A DNA stretch of 46,292 nt from Intestinimonas sp. Its GTDB lineage: Bacteria > Bacillota > Clostridia > Oscillospirales > Oscillospiraceae. Location of the stretch: positions 1-46,292 of the forward strand of contig NZ_JAPFEA010000029.1 of the NCBI RefSeq assembly GCF_026169115.1, given 5' to 3'. The position numbers and the translations under genes were made by a program. Within the stretch, counting starts at the first letter, position 1. Each line of letters begins with the position of its first letter. The notes below the pieces were generated by a model, which made no database searches, was not told where the DNA came from, and saw nothing but the letters and a program-made list of their open reading frames with translations. Positions 6,759 to 15,001 of this stretch are shown one piece after another.

Positions 6759-7736
6759 ATGCCAGAAGAAATCGCACCCGGGATCTACCGCATCCCGGTG
6801 CCCCTGGTGGGAAATCCGCTCAAGGAGCTCAATGCTTACCTGCTGAAGGGAGAGGACGGAGCCCTGCTCATCGACACCGGTTTCCGGCAGCCGGCCTGCC
6901 GGGAGGCCCTGTTCTCCGGGCTCCGGGAGCTGGGGGTCCGCCGGGGAGAGATGGAGGTCCTCCTCACCCACCTCCACTCTGACCATTCCGGTCTGGCCCC
7001 GGAGGCTGCGGACGGGCGGACCATCTACGTCAGTGAGGTGGACCGGCCCAGCCTGGACGACCAGGACTACCGGAGCCGGTACTGGGGCATCATGGATGTG
7101 CGCTTCCGGGAGGAGGGCTTTCCCCTGCACCTCATGGCCCGGATGAACGAGACCAACCCGGCCCGGTCCATGGCCCCGCCCAGCGGCGGACACTACGAGG
7201 GCCTGACCGACGGGCAGATCCTGGAGAAGGGCGGCTGCCGCATCCAGTGTCTCCTTGTGCCCGGCCACACGCCGGGGCAGATGTGCTACTGGCTGCCCGA
7301 CCGGGGCATCCTTTTCACGGGGGACCATGTGCTCTTTGACATCACCCCCAACATCACCGCCTGGCCCGTCATGCCGGACGCCCTGGGCTCCTATCTGGAG
7401 AGCCTGAAAAAGATCCGGGCCTATGACCCGGCGCTGACGCTGCCCGGTCACCGCAAGACCGGCGATCTGAAGTCCAGGGTGGACCACCTCCTCTGCCATC
7501 ATCAGCAGCGGCTGGAGGAGGCCCTTGGCGCGGTGAAGGACCACCCGGGCCGGGGCGCCTATGACCTGGCGGGCCACATGACCTGGAAGATTCGGGCCAG
7601 CTCCTGGGAGGACTTCCCGGTGGCCCAGAAGTGGTTCGCCGTGGGGGAGTGCATGTCTCACCTGGATCATTTGATGGCCCTGGGACAGGTGCGCCGGGAG
7701 ACGGTAGGCGGGAAAGCGGCCTACTATGCGATTTGA
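6759..7736 (+). CDS. MBL-fold metallo-hydrolase
   Basis: The 325-residue protein has a metallo-beta-lactamase fold. The metal-binding signature HxHxDH is His71, His73, Asp75 and His76 (LTHLHSDHSG). Further ligands are in VPGHTPGQM, FTGDHVLFD and LPGHRKTGD. A C-terminal helical region of about 90 residues (HLLCHHQQRLEEAL ... HLDHLMALGQVRRE) looks like the winged-helix tail found in LACTB2-like hydrolases, which act on thioesters or RNA. The substrate here is not evident. ATG 6759 is chosen because GGAGGGA (6748-6754) sits just upstream, so the longer open frame is not used. It is first in an operon, 21 bp before the DUF362 gene. Confidence 0.88.
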   Translation: MPEEIAPGIYRIPVPLVGNPLKELNAYLLKGEDGALLIDTGFRQPACREALFSGLRELGVRRGEMEVLLTHLHSDHSGLAPEAADGRTIYVSEVDRPSLDDQDYRSRYWGIMDVRFREEGFPLHLMARMNETNPARSMAPPSGGHYEGLTDGQILEKGGCRIQCLLVPGHTPGQMCYWLPDRGILFTGDHVLFDITPNITAWPVMPDALGSYLESLKKIRAYDPALTLPGHRKTGDLKSRVDHLLCHHQQRLEEALGAVKDHPGRGAYDLAGHMTWKIRASSWEDFPVAQKWFAVGECMSHLDHLMALGQVRRETVGGKAAYYAI

Positions 7737-7757
7737 CGCAAAGGAAGGAAGAACAAA

Positions 7758-8885
7758 ATGGAACGGGCAAAGGTATATTTTTCTGATCTGAGGGCCCCCA
7801 TGGGCACCAACCTCCTCAAAAAGCTGGAAAAGCTCATCCGCACCGCCGGCATCGGCGGCATCGACATGGAGAAGAAGCTGGTGGCCATCAAGATCCACTT
7901 TGGTGAGCCGGGGAACCTCTCCTTCCTGCGCCCCAACTATGCCAAGGCGGTGGCCGATGTGGTGAAGAGCCTGGGCGGGCTGCCCTTCCTCACCGACTGC
8001 AACACCCTCTATGTGGGCCGGCGGAAGAATGCCCTGGAGCACATGGATGCCGCCTATGAAAACGGGTTTTCCCCCTTCTCCACCGGCTGCCAGATCATCA
8101 TTGGCGACGGGCTCAAGGGCACCGACGATGTGGAGGTCCCCGTGGAGGGCGCCGAGTACATCGAAAGCGCCAAGATCGGACGGGCCATCATGGACGCCGA
8201 CGTTTTCATCAGCCTGAACCACTTCAAGGGCCACGAGGCCACCGGCTTCGGCGGGGCCATCAAGAACATCGGCATGGGCTGCGGCTCCCGCCGGGGCAAA
8301 ATGGAGCAGCACAACTCCGGCAAGCCGGAGGTCCGCCAGAAAAGGTGCGTGGGCTGCCGCCAGTGTTCCAAGGAGTGCGGTCAGGACGCCATCTCCTACG
8401 GCGAGGACCGGAAGGCCTTCATCGACCAGGACAAGTGCGTGGGCTGCGGACGCTGCCTGGGCGCCTGCAACTTTGACGCCATCGTCAACCGGAACGACAG
8501 CGCCAACGACGACCTCAACCGGAAGATGGCCGAATACGCCAAGGGCGTGGTGGATGGCCGGCCCCAGTTCCACATCAGCCTGGTGGTGGACGTCTCCCCC
8601 TTCTGTGACTGCCACGCGGAGAACGACGTGCCCATCCTCCCCGATGTGGGCATGTTCGCCTCCTTTGACCCGGTGGCCCTGGATCAGGCCTGCGTCGACG
8701 CCTGCCTGCGTCAGCCGGTCATGCCGGGCAGCCGCCTGGACGAGTACCTCCACACCGAGGGCTGCGTGGACCACCACGACCACTTCTGCAACAACTTCCC
8801 GGAGACCAACTGGCGCTCCTGCCTGGAGCACGCCGAGAAGATCGGTCTGGGCACCCGCTCCTACGAGCTGATCGAAGTCAAATAA
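7758..8885 (+). CDS. DUF362 protein with two 4Fe-4S clusters
   Basis: The 375-residue protein has a DUF362 domain (about 1-185 and 255-375) split by a bacterial ferredoxin insert. The insert carries two cluster motifs, CVGCRQCSKECGQ and CVGCGRCLGACNF, spaced for two 4Fe-4S centres. DUF362 proteins are common in anaerobes, and their reactions are mostly unknown. The domain is often fused to ferredoxin modules, implying electron transfer. There is no signal peptide, so it should be cytoplasmic. Conserved GHEATGFGGAIKN and DPVALDQ match the family. AAGGAAGGAAG precedes the ATG. It lies between an MBL hydrolase and deoC, with short gaps on both sides (21 and 27 bp), so co-transcription is likely, but a shared pathway is not obvious. 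Confidence 0.88.
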   Translation: MERAKVYFSDLRAPMGTNLLKKLEKLIRTAGIGGIDMEKKLVAIKIHFGEPGNLSFLRPNYAKAVADVVKSLGGLPFLTDCNTLYVGRRKNALEHMDAAYENGFSPFSTGCQIIIGDGLKGTDDVEVPVEGAEYIESAKIGRAIMDADVFISLNHFKGHEATGFGGAIKNIGMGCGSRRGKMEQHNSGKPEVRQKRCVGCRQCSKECGQDAISYGEDRKAFIDQDKCVGCGRCLGACNFDAIVNRNDSANDDLNRKMAEYAKGVVDGRPQFHISLVVDVSPFCDCHAENDVPILPDVGMFASFDPVALDQACVDACLRQPVMPGSRLDEYLHTEGCVDHHDHFCNNFPETNWRSCLEHAEKIGLGTRSYELIEVK

Positions 8886-8912
8886 CCGACAAATCGAGAA
8901 AGGATGTTATCC

Positions 8913-9578
8913 ATGGATGTAAAGGAGATCCTGGCCCACTGCGACCACACCCTCCTCAAGCAGGAATCCACCTGGGCGCAGATCAAGGAGATCTGCGACG
9001 ACGGCATCAAGTACCAGTGTGCCTCTGTGTGTATCCCCGCCGCCTATGTGCGTCAGGCCGCCGAGTATGTGGGCAACGACCTGAAAATCTGCACCGTTAT
9101 CGGCTTCCCCAACGGTTATTCCACCACCGCCGTCAAGGCGTTTGAGACCGAGGACGCCATCCGGAACGGCGCCGACGAGATCGACATGGTCATCAACATC
9201 GGCTGGGTGAAGGACCAGAAGTGGGACGCGATTCTGGAGGAGATCAAGACCATCAAGGAGAGCTGCCAGGGCCGCATCCTCAAGGTCATCGTGGAGACCT
9301 GCCTGCTCACCGAGGAGGAGAAGATCAAGATGTGCGAGCTTGTCACCGCCTCCGGCGCGGAGTATATCAAGACCTCCACCGGCTTTTCCACCGGCGGTGC
9401 TACCCGGGAGGATGTGGCCCTCTTCGCCAGGCACGTGGGCCCCGGCGTGAAGATCAAGGCCGCCGGCGGCATCGCCAGCCTGAAGGATGCCGAGGACTTC
9501 CTGGCCCTGGGCGCAGATCGTTTGGGGACCTCCCGCATCGTGAAGCTGGCCCAGGGGCAGCAGGGCGAGGGGTACTGA
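8913..9578 (+). CDS. deoC: Deoxyribose-phosphate aldolase
   Basis: The 221-residue class I aldolase splits 2-deoxyribose-5-phosphate into glyceraldehyde-3-phosphate and acetaldehyde, the last step of deoxynucleoside breakdown. It is a TIM barrel with the Schiff-base lysine in the LKVIVET strand and the second essential lysine in EYIKTSTGF. The phosphate-binding ends are GGIAS and [11 protein letters not shown] 8913 is preferred to ATG 8904, because the latter overlaps the AAAGGA ribosome site (8899-8904). It directly precedes the Bmp-type nucleoside transporter, which fits uptake plus degradation of nucleosides. Length is normal for the family. Confidence 0.96.
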   Translation: MDVKEILAHCDHTLLKQESTWAQIKEICDDGIKYQCASVCIPAAYVRQAAEYVGNDLKICTVIGFPNGYSTTAVKAFETEDAIRNGADEIDMVINIGWVKDQKWDAILEEIKTIKESCQGRILKVIVETCLLTEEEKIKMCELVTASGAEYIKTSTGFSTGGATREDVALFARHVGPGVKIKAAGGIASLKDAEDFLALGADRLGTSRIVKLAQGQQGEGY

Positions 9579-9642
9579 CTCAGATCGCTTAACACTTTTG
9601 TAACAAAAGCGTAAACTTTTTTTGACAAATGAGAAATTGCGG

Positions 9643-9671
9643 TTGCGCTCTGGTAAAATATGCGATATAAT
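9643..9671 (+). promoter_or_regulatory. Promoter of the nucleoside-binding lipoprotein gene
   Basis: TTGCGC (9643-9648), 17 bp, TATAAT (9666-9671). The perfect -10 predicts a 5' leader of roughly 70 bases before the TTG start. A second TTGACA at 9622-9627 has no well-placed -10. Confidence 0.65.
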
Positions 9672-9745
9672 AGGCCCGTGCTCGGGAGAATGGACCGTTT
9701 TGGAGACCATACCGGGCATTGATTTTGAAAGGAAGGTAGATCAGC

Positions 9746-10936
9746 TTGAAGAATTTTAAGAAACTTTCCGCTCTTGTTCTGGCTGGCGCCATGGTGTTCT
9801 CCCTGGCCGCCTGCGGCGGTGGCAGCAACGAGACCCCCGCCCCCGAGACCACTGCTCCCGCTGAGAGCGGCGCCCCCGCCGAGACCACTCCCGCTACCGA
9901 CATGAAGGTGGCCATGATCACCGACTACGGCGACATCACCGACCAGTCCTTCAACCAGACCACCTACGAAGCCTGCAACGAGTTCTGCACCGCCAACAGC
10001 GTGAAGTTCACCTACTACAAGCCCGCCGGTGACTCCACCGCCGAGCGCGTGGCCATGGTGGACGCCGCTGCCGCCGAGGGCTACAATGTGGTCGTCATGC
10101 CCGGCTATGCCTTCGCTGAGACCATCAAGGAGACCGCCGAGATGTACCCCGACATCACCTTCATCGCTCTGGACGTGGGCGAGGGTGACCTGGGCGCTGA
10201 CTACACCGTGCCCTCCAACGTCTACTGCGCCGTGTACCAGGAAGAGCTGTGCGGCTACATGGCCGGCTACGCCGCTGTGAAGCTGGGCTACACCCACCTG
10301 GGCTTCCTGGGCGGCATGGCCGTCCCCGCCGTGCAGCGTTACGGCTACGGCTTCGTGCAGGGCGCTGACGCCGCTGCCGCCGAGCTGGGCAACGGCGACG
10401 ACGTGACCGTGGAGTACGTCTACGGCAACCAGTTCTTCGGCGACGCCGACATCACCGCTTACATGGACAACTGGTACCAGACTCTGGGTGTTGAGGTCGT
10501 CTTCGCCTGCGGCGGCGGCATCTTCACCTCCGCCACCGAGGCCGCTGCCAAGGTGGGCGGCAAGGTCATCGGCGTGGACGTGGACCAGGCAGCCATCATC
10601 GACGCCTACGGCGAGGGCATGACCGTGACCTCCGCCATGAAGGGCCTGGCCAACACCACCAAGCACCTCCTCCAGGAGACCATGGACGGCAACTTCGCCA
10701 ACTACGGCGGCAAGATCGAGACCCTGGGCCTGGTGTCCGGCGACGATCCCACTGCCAACTACGTCCAGCTGCCCATGGAGTCCACCCAGTGGAGCGACTC
10801 TTTCACCCAGGACAACTACAAGGAGCTTGTGGCCGCTATGTTTGACGGCACCATCACCGTCTCCAACGACGTGACCGTGGAGCCCGCTGCCAACGCCACC
10901 GTTATCACCGTCAACGCCTACGAGAACATTAAGTAA
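9746..10936 (+). CDS. BMP family nucleoside-binding lipoprotein (NupN/BmpA-like)
   Basis: The 396-residue lipoprotein captures substrate outside the membrane for the ABC transporter encoded next. The signal peptide ends in LAAC with lipidated Cys23, followed by a Pro/Thr/Ala linker to about residue 52. The mature part is a BMP-family periplasmic-binding fold, with the typical opening VAMITDYGDITDQSFNQ, the motif VVMPGYAFAETI and the hinge strand VVFACGGGIF. Family members bind purine nucleosides. Start is TTG 9746, because AAAGGAAGG (9728-9736) is placed for it and no ATG is suitable. Codon use is strongly biased, as in highly expressed genes. Its linker is almost identical in DNA to that of mglB at 25423. 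Confidence 0.92.
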   Translation: MKNFKKLSALVLAGAMVFSLAACGGGSNETPAPETTAPAESGAPAETTPATDMKVAMITDYGDITDQSFNQTTYEACNEFCTANSVKFTYYKPAGDSTAERVAMVDAAAAEGYNVVVMPGYAFAETIKETAEMYPDITFIALDVGEGDLGADYTVPSNVYCAVYQEELCGYMAGYAAVKLGYTHLGFLGGMAVPAVQRYGYGFVQGADAAAAELGNGDDVTVEYVYGNQFFGDADITAYMDNWYQTLGVEVVFACGGGIFTSATEAAAKVGGKVIGVDVDQAAIIDAYGEGMTVTSAMKGLANTTKHLLQETMDGNFANYGGKIETLGLVSGDDPTANYVQLPMESTQWSDSFTQDNYKELVAAMFDGTITVSNDVTVEPAANATVITVNAYENIK

Positions 10937-10960
10937 TTCCATTTTCCTGAGCAAAACTTT

Positions 10961-10995
10961 GGACCGCCGCGGCCTTGCCGCGGCGGTCCTTTTTT
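10961..10995 (+). terminator. Terminator between binding protein and transporter genes
   Basis: A 12-13 bp GC stem (10961-10973 with 10977-10989) is followed by six T. It probably lets the binding protein be made in excess over the membrane components, which also have their own promoter downstream. Confidence 0.93.
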
Positions 10996-11033
10996 GTTCG
11001 CGAGAGAAAATTGGCAAATTGAACATTTTTGTT

Positions 11034-11062
11034 TTGAATTATGCGCGTGAATATAGTACAAT
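11034..11062 (+). promoter_or_regulatory. Promoter of the NupOPQ-like genes
   Basis: TTGAAT (11034-11039), 17 bp, TACAAT (11057-11062), followed by a GC-rich leader of about 135 bases before the TTG start at 11203. Confidence 0.75.
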
Positions 11063-11077
11063 AAAAAAGAACCGCGT

Positions 11078-11165
11078 GTCCCGGCACAGCCGTCTCCGCA
11101 TGGTGCGGAGGCCGCCGGGCGGACCTGGGGCGAAAGCCCCGCGGGGACCCGGCCTGCGGAAGGCC
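11078..11165 (+). promoter_or_regulatory. Folded 5' leader of unknown class
   Basis: Within the leader several short helices can be drawn. They are CTCCGCA/TGCGGAG (11094-11100 with 11104-11110), a GNRA-capped hairpin GGGGC-GAAA-GCCCC (11127-11140), and GGCCT/AGGCC (11151-11155 with 11161-11165). An enclosing pair is GTCCC (11078-11082) with GGGAC (11144-11148). It does not match any riboswitch consensus I can recall. It could be an unrecognised regulatory RNA or simply structure forced by high GC. Confidence 0.35.
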
Positions 11166-11202
11166 CGGCAGATACGACGCAACAAGAGGGAGGGCGGTAA
11201 GC

Positions 11203-12735
11203 TTGGAGCAGCCATATGCCATTGAAATGTTAAACATCACCAAGCGGTTTCCTGGCATCATTGCCAACGACAACATCACGCTCCAGTTGAAAAAGGGAGA
11301 GATCCATGCGCTTCTGGGTGAAAACGGCGCCGGAAAGTCCACGCTGATGAGCGTCCTTTTCGGCCTTTACCAGCCGGAGGAGGGCACCATCAAGAAGGAC
11401 GGCCAGGTGGTGGCGATCAAAAACCCCAACGACGCCAACGACCTGGGGATCGGCATGGTCCATCAGCACTTCAAGCTGGTGGAGTGCTTCACCGTGCTGG
11501 ACAATATCATCCTGGGCGTGGAGCCCTGCAAACATGGCTTTCTGCAAAAGGCGGAGGCCAGAGAGAAGGTCATGGCCCTCTCCGACAAGTACGGCTTGAA
11601 GGTTGACCCGGACGCCCTGGTGGAGGACATCACCGTGGGTATGCAGCAGCGCACCGAGATCCTGAAGATGCTCTACCGGGACAACGAGATCCTCATCTTT
11701 GACGAGCCCACAGCGGTTCTCACCCCTCAGGAGATCGATGAGCTCATGGACATCATGCGGGGGCTCCGGGCCGAGGGCAAGAGCATCCTCTTCATCACCC
11801 ACAAGCTCAACGAGATCATGGCGGTGGCCGACCGGTGCAGCGTCCTGCGCAAGGGCAGGTACATCGGCACCGTGGACGTGCCCACCAGCAGCAAGGAGGA
11901 GCTCTCCCGGATGATGGTGGGCCGGGATGTGGATTTCGCCGTCCACAAGGAAGTATCCAAGCCCGGAGATGTGGTCCTCTCAGTGGAGGGGCTCACCGTG
12001 GCCTCCAAGGTCCACAGCAACAACGCCGTCAAGGGCGTCTCCTTCGACGTCCGGCGGGGGGAGATCGTCTGCATCGCCGGCATCGACGGCAACGGCCAGA
12101 CCGAGCTGGTCTACGGCCTCACCGGTCTGGAGCCGGCCAAGGAGGGGACCATCACCCTCTGCGGGCAGGATATCACCCACGCCTCCATCCGCAAGCGGTC
12201 CACCATGGGCATGAGCCACATCCCCGAGGACCGTCACAAGCACGGCCTGGTCCTGGATTACAGCCTGGAGGACAATATGGTGCTCCAGCGGTATTTTGAG
12301 CCCCAGTTCGTCTCTGGAGCCGGTTTCCTCAAGCGTAAGGCCATCCGGGAGTACGCCGAGCGGCTCATCGAGCAGTACGACGTCCGCTCTGGCCAGGGGC
12401 CCGTCACCACGGCCCGGTCCATGTCCGGCGGCAACCAGCAGAAGGCCATCGTGGCCCGTGAGATCGACCGGGGGCCCGAGCTGCTCATCGCCGTCCAGCC
12501 CACCCGGGGCCTGGACGTGGGCGCCATCGAGTACATCCACAAGCAGATCGTGGCAGAGCGGGACGCCGGCAAGGGCGTGCTGCTGGTGAGCCTGGAGCTG
12601 GACGAGGTCATGGCCCTGTCTGACCGCATCCTGGTCATGTACGAGGGCGAGATCGTGGGCGAGCTGGACCCCAAGACCACCACGGTGGAAGAAATGGGTC
12701 TCTACATGGCCGGCGCCAAGCGAAAGGGGGCTTAA
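11203..12735 (+). CDS. Nucleoside ABC transporter ATP-binding protein (NupO-like)
   Basis: The 510-residue protein contains two ABC ATPase domains, as in sugar and nucleoside uptake systems. Domain 1 (about 5-240) has Walker A GENGAGKS (about 39-46) and Walker B LIFDEPTAVLTPQE. Domain 2 (about 260-505) has a degenerate Walker A (GIDGNGQTE), signature SGGNQQK and an altered Walker B (LLIAVQPTRGLD) in which the catalytic acidic pair is replaced, a feature I associate with the Nup/Bmp subfamily. Start is TTG 11203, with an AGGGAGGG ribosome site; the nearby ATG is out of frame. The stop is three bases before the permease start. It couples ATP hydrolysis to nucleoside import. Confidence 0.93.
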   Translation: MEQPYAIEMLNITKRFPGIIANDNITLQLKKGEIHALLGENGAGKSTLMSVLFGLYQPEEGTIKKDGQVVAIKNPNDANDLGIGMVHQHFKLVECFTVLDNIILGVEPCKHGFLQKAEAREKVMALSDKYGLKVDPDALVEDITVGMQQRTEILKMLYRDNEILIFDEPTAVLTPQEIDELMDIMRGLRAEGKSILFITHKLNEIMAVADRCSVLRKGRYIGTVDVPTSSKEELSRMMVGRDVDFAVHKEVSKPGDVVLSVEGLTVASKVHSNNAVKGVSFDVRRGEIVCIAGIDGNGQTELVYGLTGLEPAKEGTITLCGQDITHASIRKRSTMGMSHIPEDRHKHGLVLDYSLEDNMVLQRYFEPQFVSGAGFLKRKAIREYAERLIEQYDVRSGQGPVTTARSMSGGNQQKAIVAREIDRGPELLIAVQPTRGLDVGAIEYIHKQIVAERDAGKGVLLVSLELDEVMALSDRILVMYEGEIVGELDPKTTTVEEMGLYMAGAKRKGA

Positions 12736-12738
12736 GGG

Positions 12739-13866
12739 ATGAAACAGAAAAATTCGATCCTGCGCAACAAGGGCGTGCAGTCCCTGCTGGCCTCTCTGCT
12801 GTGCATCCTCATCGGCCTTGTCATCGGCTATCTGGTCCTCCTGGCCATCAACCCCGCCGGGGCCAAAGAGGCTATCTTCACCATCATCAAGAACTTCTTC
12901 TACTATCCCAGCGGTCCTGCCCGGATGAAATACCTGGGCAGCACCCTGGTCAAGACGGCCCCGCTGCTCATGTGCTCTCTGTCGGTCCTCTTTGCCTACA
13001 AGGTGGGCCTCTTTAACATCGGCGTCGCCGGCCAGTTTGTGGTGGGTGCGGGGGCCAGCCTTTACTGTGCTCTGGGGCTTCAGATGCCCTGGTTCGTCTG
13101 TCTCATCGCCGCCATTCTGGCCGGGGCCCTCCTGGGGGCCATCTCCGGGGCCCTCAAGGCTTACCGCAACGTCAACGAGGTCATCTCCTGCATCATGCTC
13201 AACTGGATCAGCCTCTATCTGGTCAACGCCCTGCTGAGCAACGTGAAGGAGGCGGCCAGTCCCTATACCATGACCCTCTCCAGCACCAACCCCAAGGCCA
13301 TCATTCCCAGTATGGGTCTGGGCGAGTTCTTCGCCAACAACCAGTATGTCACCATCGCCATCCCCCTGACGGTGATCGTGGCCGTCCTCATCTGGGTGCT
13401 GCTGGAGAAGACCAAGCTGGGCTACGAGCTGCGGGCCACGGGCTGCAACAAGTTTGCCGCCAAGTACTGCGGCATGCAGGAAAAGCGCAACCTCATCCTC
13501 ACTATGGCCATTGCCGGCGGCCTGGCCGGCCTGGGAGCCGGCGCCTTCTTCCTGACCGGCTTTGAGCAGTGGCAGTGCACCCAGTCCTCGGTGCCGGCCA
13601 TGGGCTTCAACGGCATTGCCGCCGCCTTCCTGGGCGGCCTGAACCCCATTGGCGCCATCTTCTCCTCCTACTTCATCCAGCACATCACCAACGGCGGCGC
13701 CTATGTGGACAAGACCATGTATTCCGCCCAGATCTCCGACCTCATCTCGTCCCTCATCATCTATCTGTGCGGCTTTGTGCTCTTCTTCAAGACGGCGCTC
13801 ACCGCCTGGCTGGACCGCCGCGCCGAGCGCCGCGCGGCCCAGGAGCAGAAAGGAGAGGAGAAGTAA
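12739..13866 (+). CDS. Nucleoside ABC transporter permease (NupP-like)
   Basis: This 375-residue integral membrane protein has about nine or ten hydrophobic segments, starting with a helix at about 14-37 and ending with LIIYLCGFVLFFKTAL. The conserved permease region includes YELRATGCNKFAAKYCGM and AIAGGLAGLGAG, the cytoplasmic loop that contacts the ATPase. It forms the pore with the second permease. The ATG is three bases after the ATPase stop, with AAGGGATG context. Its TAA stop overlaps the next ATG by one base, so the two permeases are translationally coupled. A very basic C-terminal tail (RRAERRAA) is cytoplasmic. Confidence 0.93.
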   Translation: MKQKNSILRNKGVQSLLASLLCILIGLVIGYLVLLAINPAGAKEAIFTIIKNFFYYPSGPARMKYLGSTLVKTAPLLMCSLSVLFAYKVGLFNIGVAGQFVVGAGASLYCALGLQMPWFVCLIAAILAGALLGAISGALKAYRNVNEVISCIMLNWISLYLVNALLSNVKEAASPYTMTLSSTNPKAIIPSMGLGEFFANNQYVTIAIPLTVIVAVLIWVLLEKTKLGYELRATGCNKFAAKYCGMQEKRNLILTMAIAGGLAGLGAGAFFLTGFEQWQCTQSSVPAMGFNGIAAAFLGGLNPIGAIFSSYFIQHITNGGAYVDKTMYSAQISDLISSLIIYLCGFVLFFKTALTAWLDRRAERRAAQEQKGEEK

Positions 13867-14807
13867 TGCTGCTGCTGATCCAATATACCCTGATCTTCGC
13901 CTCTGTCCTCATCCTGGTGGCCCTGGGCGGCTGCTTCTCCGAGCACTCCGGCGTCATCAACATCGGCCTGGAGGGCATCATGGTCATGGGCGCCCTGGGC
14001 GGCGCTCTGATGATGAAGTTTGCTCCCGCCGGCCTCCCCGCCATCGGGATGTTCGTCCTGGTGGTCCTGGCCGCCGTGTGCCTGGGCATGCTCTATTCCC
14101 TGCTGCTGGCCGTGGCAGCCATCAACTTCAAGGCCGATCAGACGCTGGTGGGCACTGCCATGAATCTGCTGGCCACCGCCGCCGCCACCGTCTTTGTCAA
14201 GGCCATGAACACCGCTGCCGACTCCGGCAACGTCTCAGCGACCATCCAGTATATCGAGCAGAAGAAAGCCTTCCTGGTCAACATCGGCGGCTTTGAGTTC
14301 AACTGGTTCATGCTGGCCGCCCTCGTGGCGCTCATCTGCTCCTGGGTGGTCCTCTACCGCACCCGCTTCGGCCTGCGGCTCATGGCCTGCGGCGAACACC
14401 CCCAGGCGGCCGACTCCGTGGGCATCAACGTCTACCGCATGCGCTATGCCGGCGTGCTCATCTCCGGCTTCCTGGGCGGCCTGGGCGGCATCGTCTACAT
14501 CACCGCCGGCGTCAGCGAGTGGAAATTTGAGTACGGCGTGGCCGGCTTTGGCTTCCTGGCCCTGGCCGTTATGATCTTCGGCCAGTGGAAGCCCACCCGC
14601 ATCGCCCTGGCGGCGCTGCTCTTTGGCCTGTTCCGGGCCCTGGGCAACGTCTACACCGGCTTCGACCTGCTCAAAAACCTGAACCTGCCCAGCGCCGTCT
14701 ACAATATGCTGCCCTACATCGTCTCCCTGGTGGTGCTGGCCTTCACTTCCCAGAAGTCCAGAGCGCCCAAGGCGGAGGGCATCCCCTACGACAAGGGTCA
14801 GCGCTGA
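13866..14807 (+). CDS. Nucleoside ABC transporter permease (NupQ-like)
   Basis: The 313-residue second permease of the nucleoside importer has about eight membrane helices. Recognisable family stretches are GVINIGLEGIMVMGALGG (about 27-44), GLRLMACGEHPQAADSVGI (the ATPase-contact loop) and GVAGFGFLALAVMIFGQWKP. AGGAGAGG just inside the previous gene provides the ribosome site. The longer open frame upstream is a shadow of the first permease gene. A strong terminator follows. Confidence 0.93.
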   Translation: MLLLIQYTLIFASVLILVALGGCFSEHSGVINIGLEGIMVMGALGGALMMKFAPAGLPAIGMFVLVVLAAVCLGMLYSLLLAVAAINFKADQTLVGTAMNLLATAAATVFVKAMNTAADSGNVSATIQYIEQKKAFLVNIGGFEFNWFMLAALVALICSWVVLYRTRFGLRLMACGEHPQAADSVGINVYRMRYAGVLISGFLGGLGGIVYITAGVSEWKFEYGVAGFGFLALAVMIFGQWKPTRIALAALLFGLFRALGNVYTGFDLLKNLNLPSAVYNMLPYIVSLVVLAFTSQKSRAPKAEGIPYDKGQR

Positions 14808-14826
14808 CCTCCAATTATTGCCTGCT

Positions 14827-14868
14827 ATGAGCCCCGGGACTAGAGGTCCCGGGGCTCATTCTGTTTTT
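14827..14868 (+). terminator. Terminator of the nucleoside transporter genes
   Basis: A perfect 14-bp stem (14827-14840 with 14846-14859) is followed by TTCTGTTTTT. Confidence 0.95.
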
Positions 14869-14899
14869 GTGGGCGACGGGAAAAAGCTGCCTTTCCCCC

Positions 14900-14928
14900 T
14901 TGGCTTTTGGCGGATATGCCGATATAAT
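14900..14928 (+). promoter_or_regulatory. nagBA promoter
   Basis: TTGGCT (14900-14905), 17 bp, TATAAT (14923-14928). The leader before the nagB start is about 65 bases. No obvious NagR-type operator was recognised. Confidence 0.75.
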
Positions 14929-15001
14929 AATGGCAGTATGCATCAGCAGATGGGGACGGTGTCATGCTGTCCCCGCCCAATGCCCAAAAAGGAGCGATGT
15001 T

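Noticed and set aside
9595-9609. CTTTTG-TAA-CAAAAG hairpin after deoC as a terminator
   Set aside because: The stem is six weak A/T-rich pairs without a useful T-run. Transcription may continue into the next gene, which has its own promoter.
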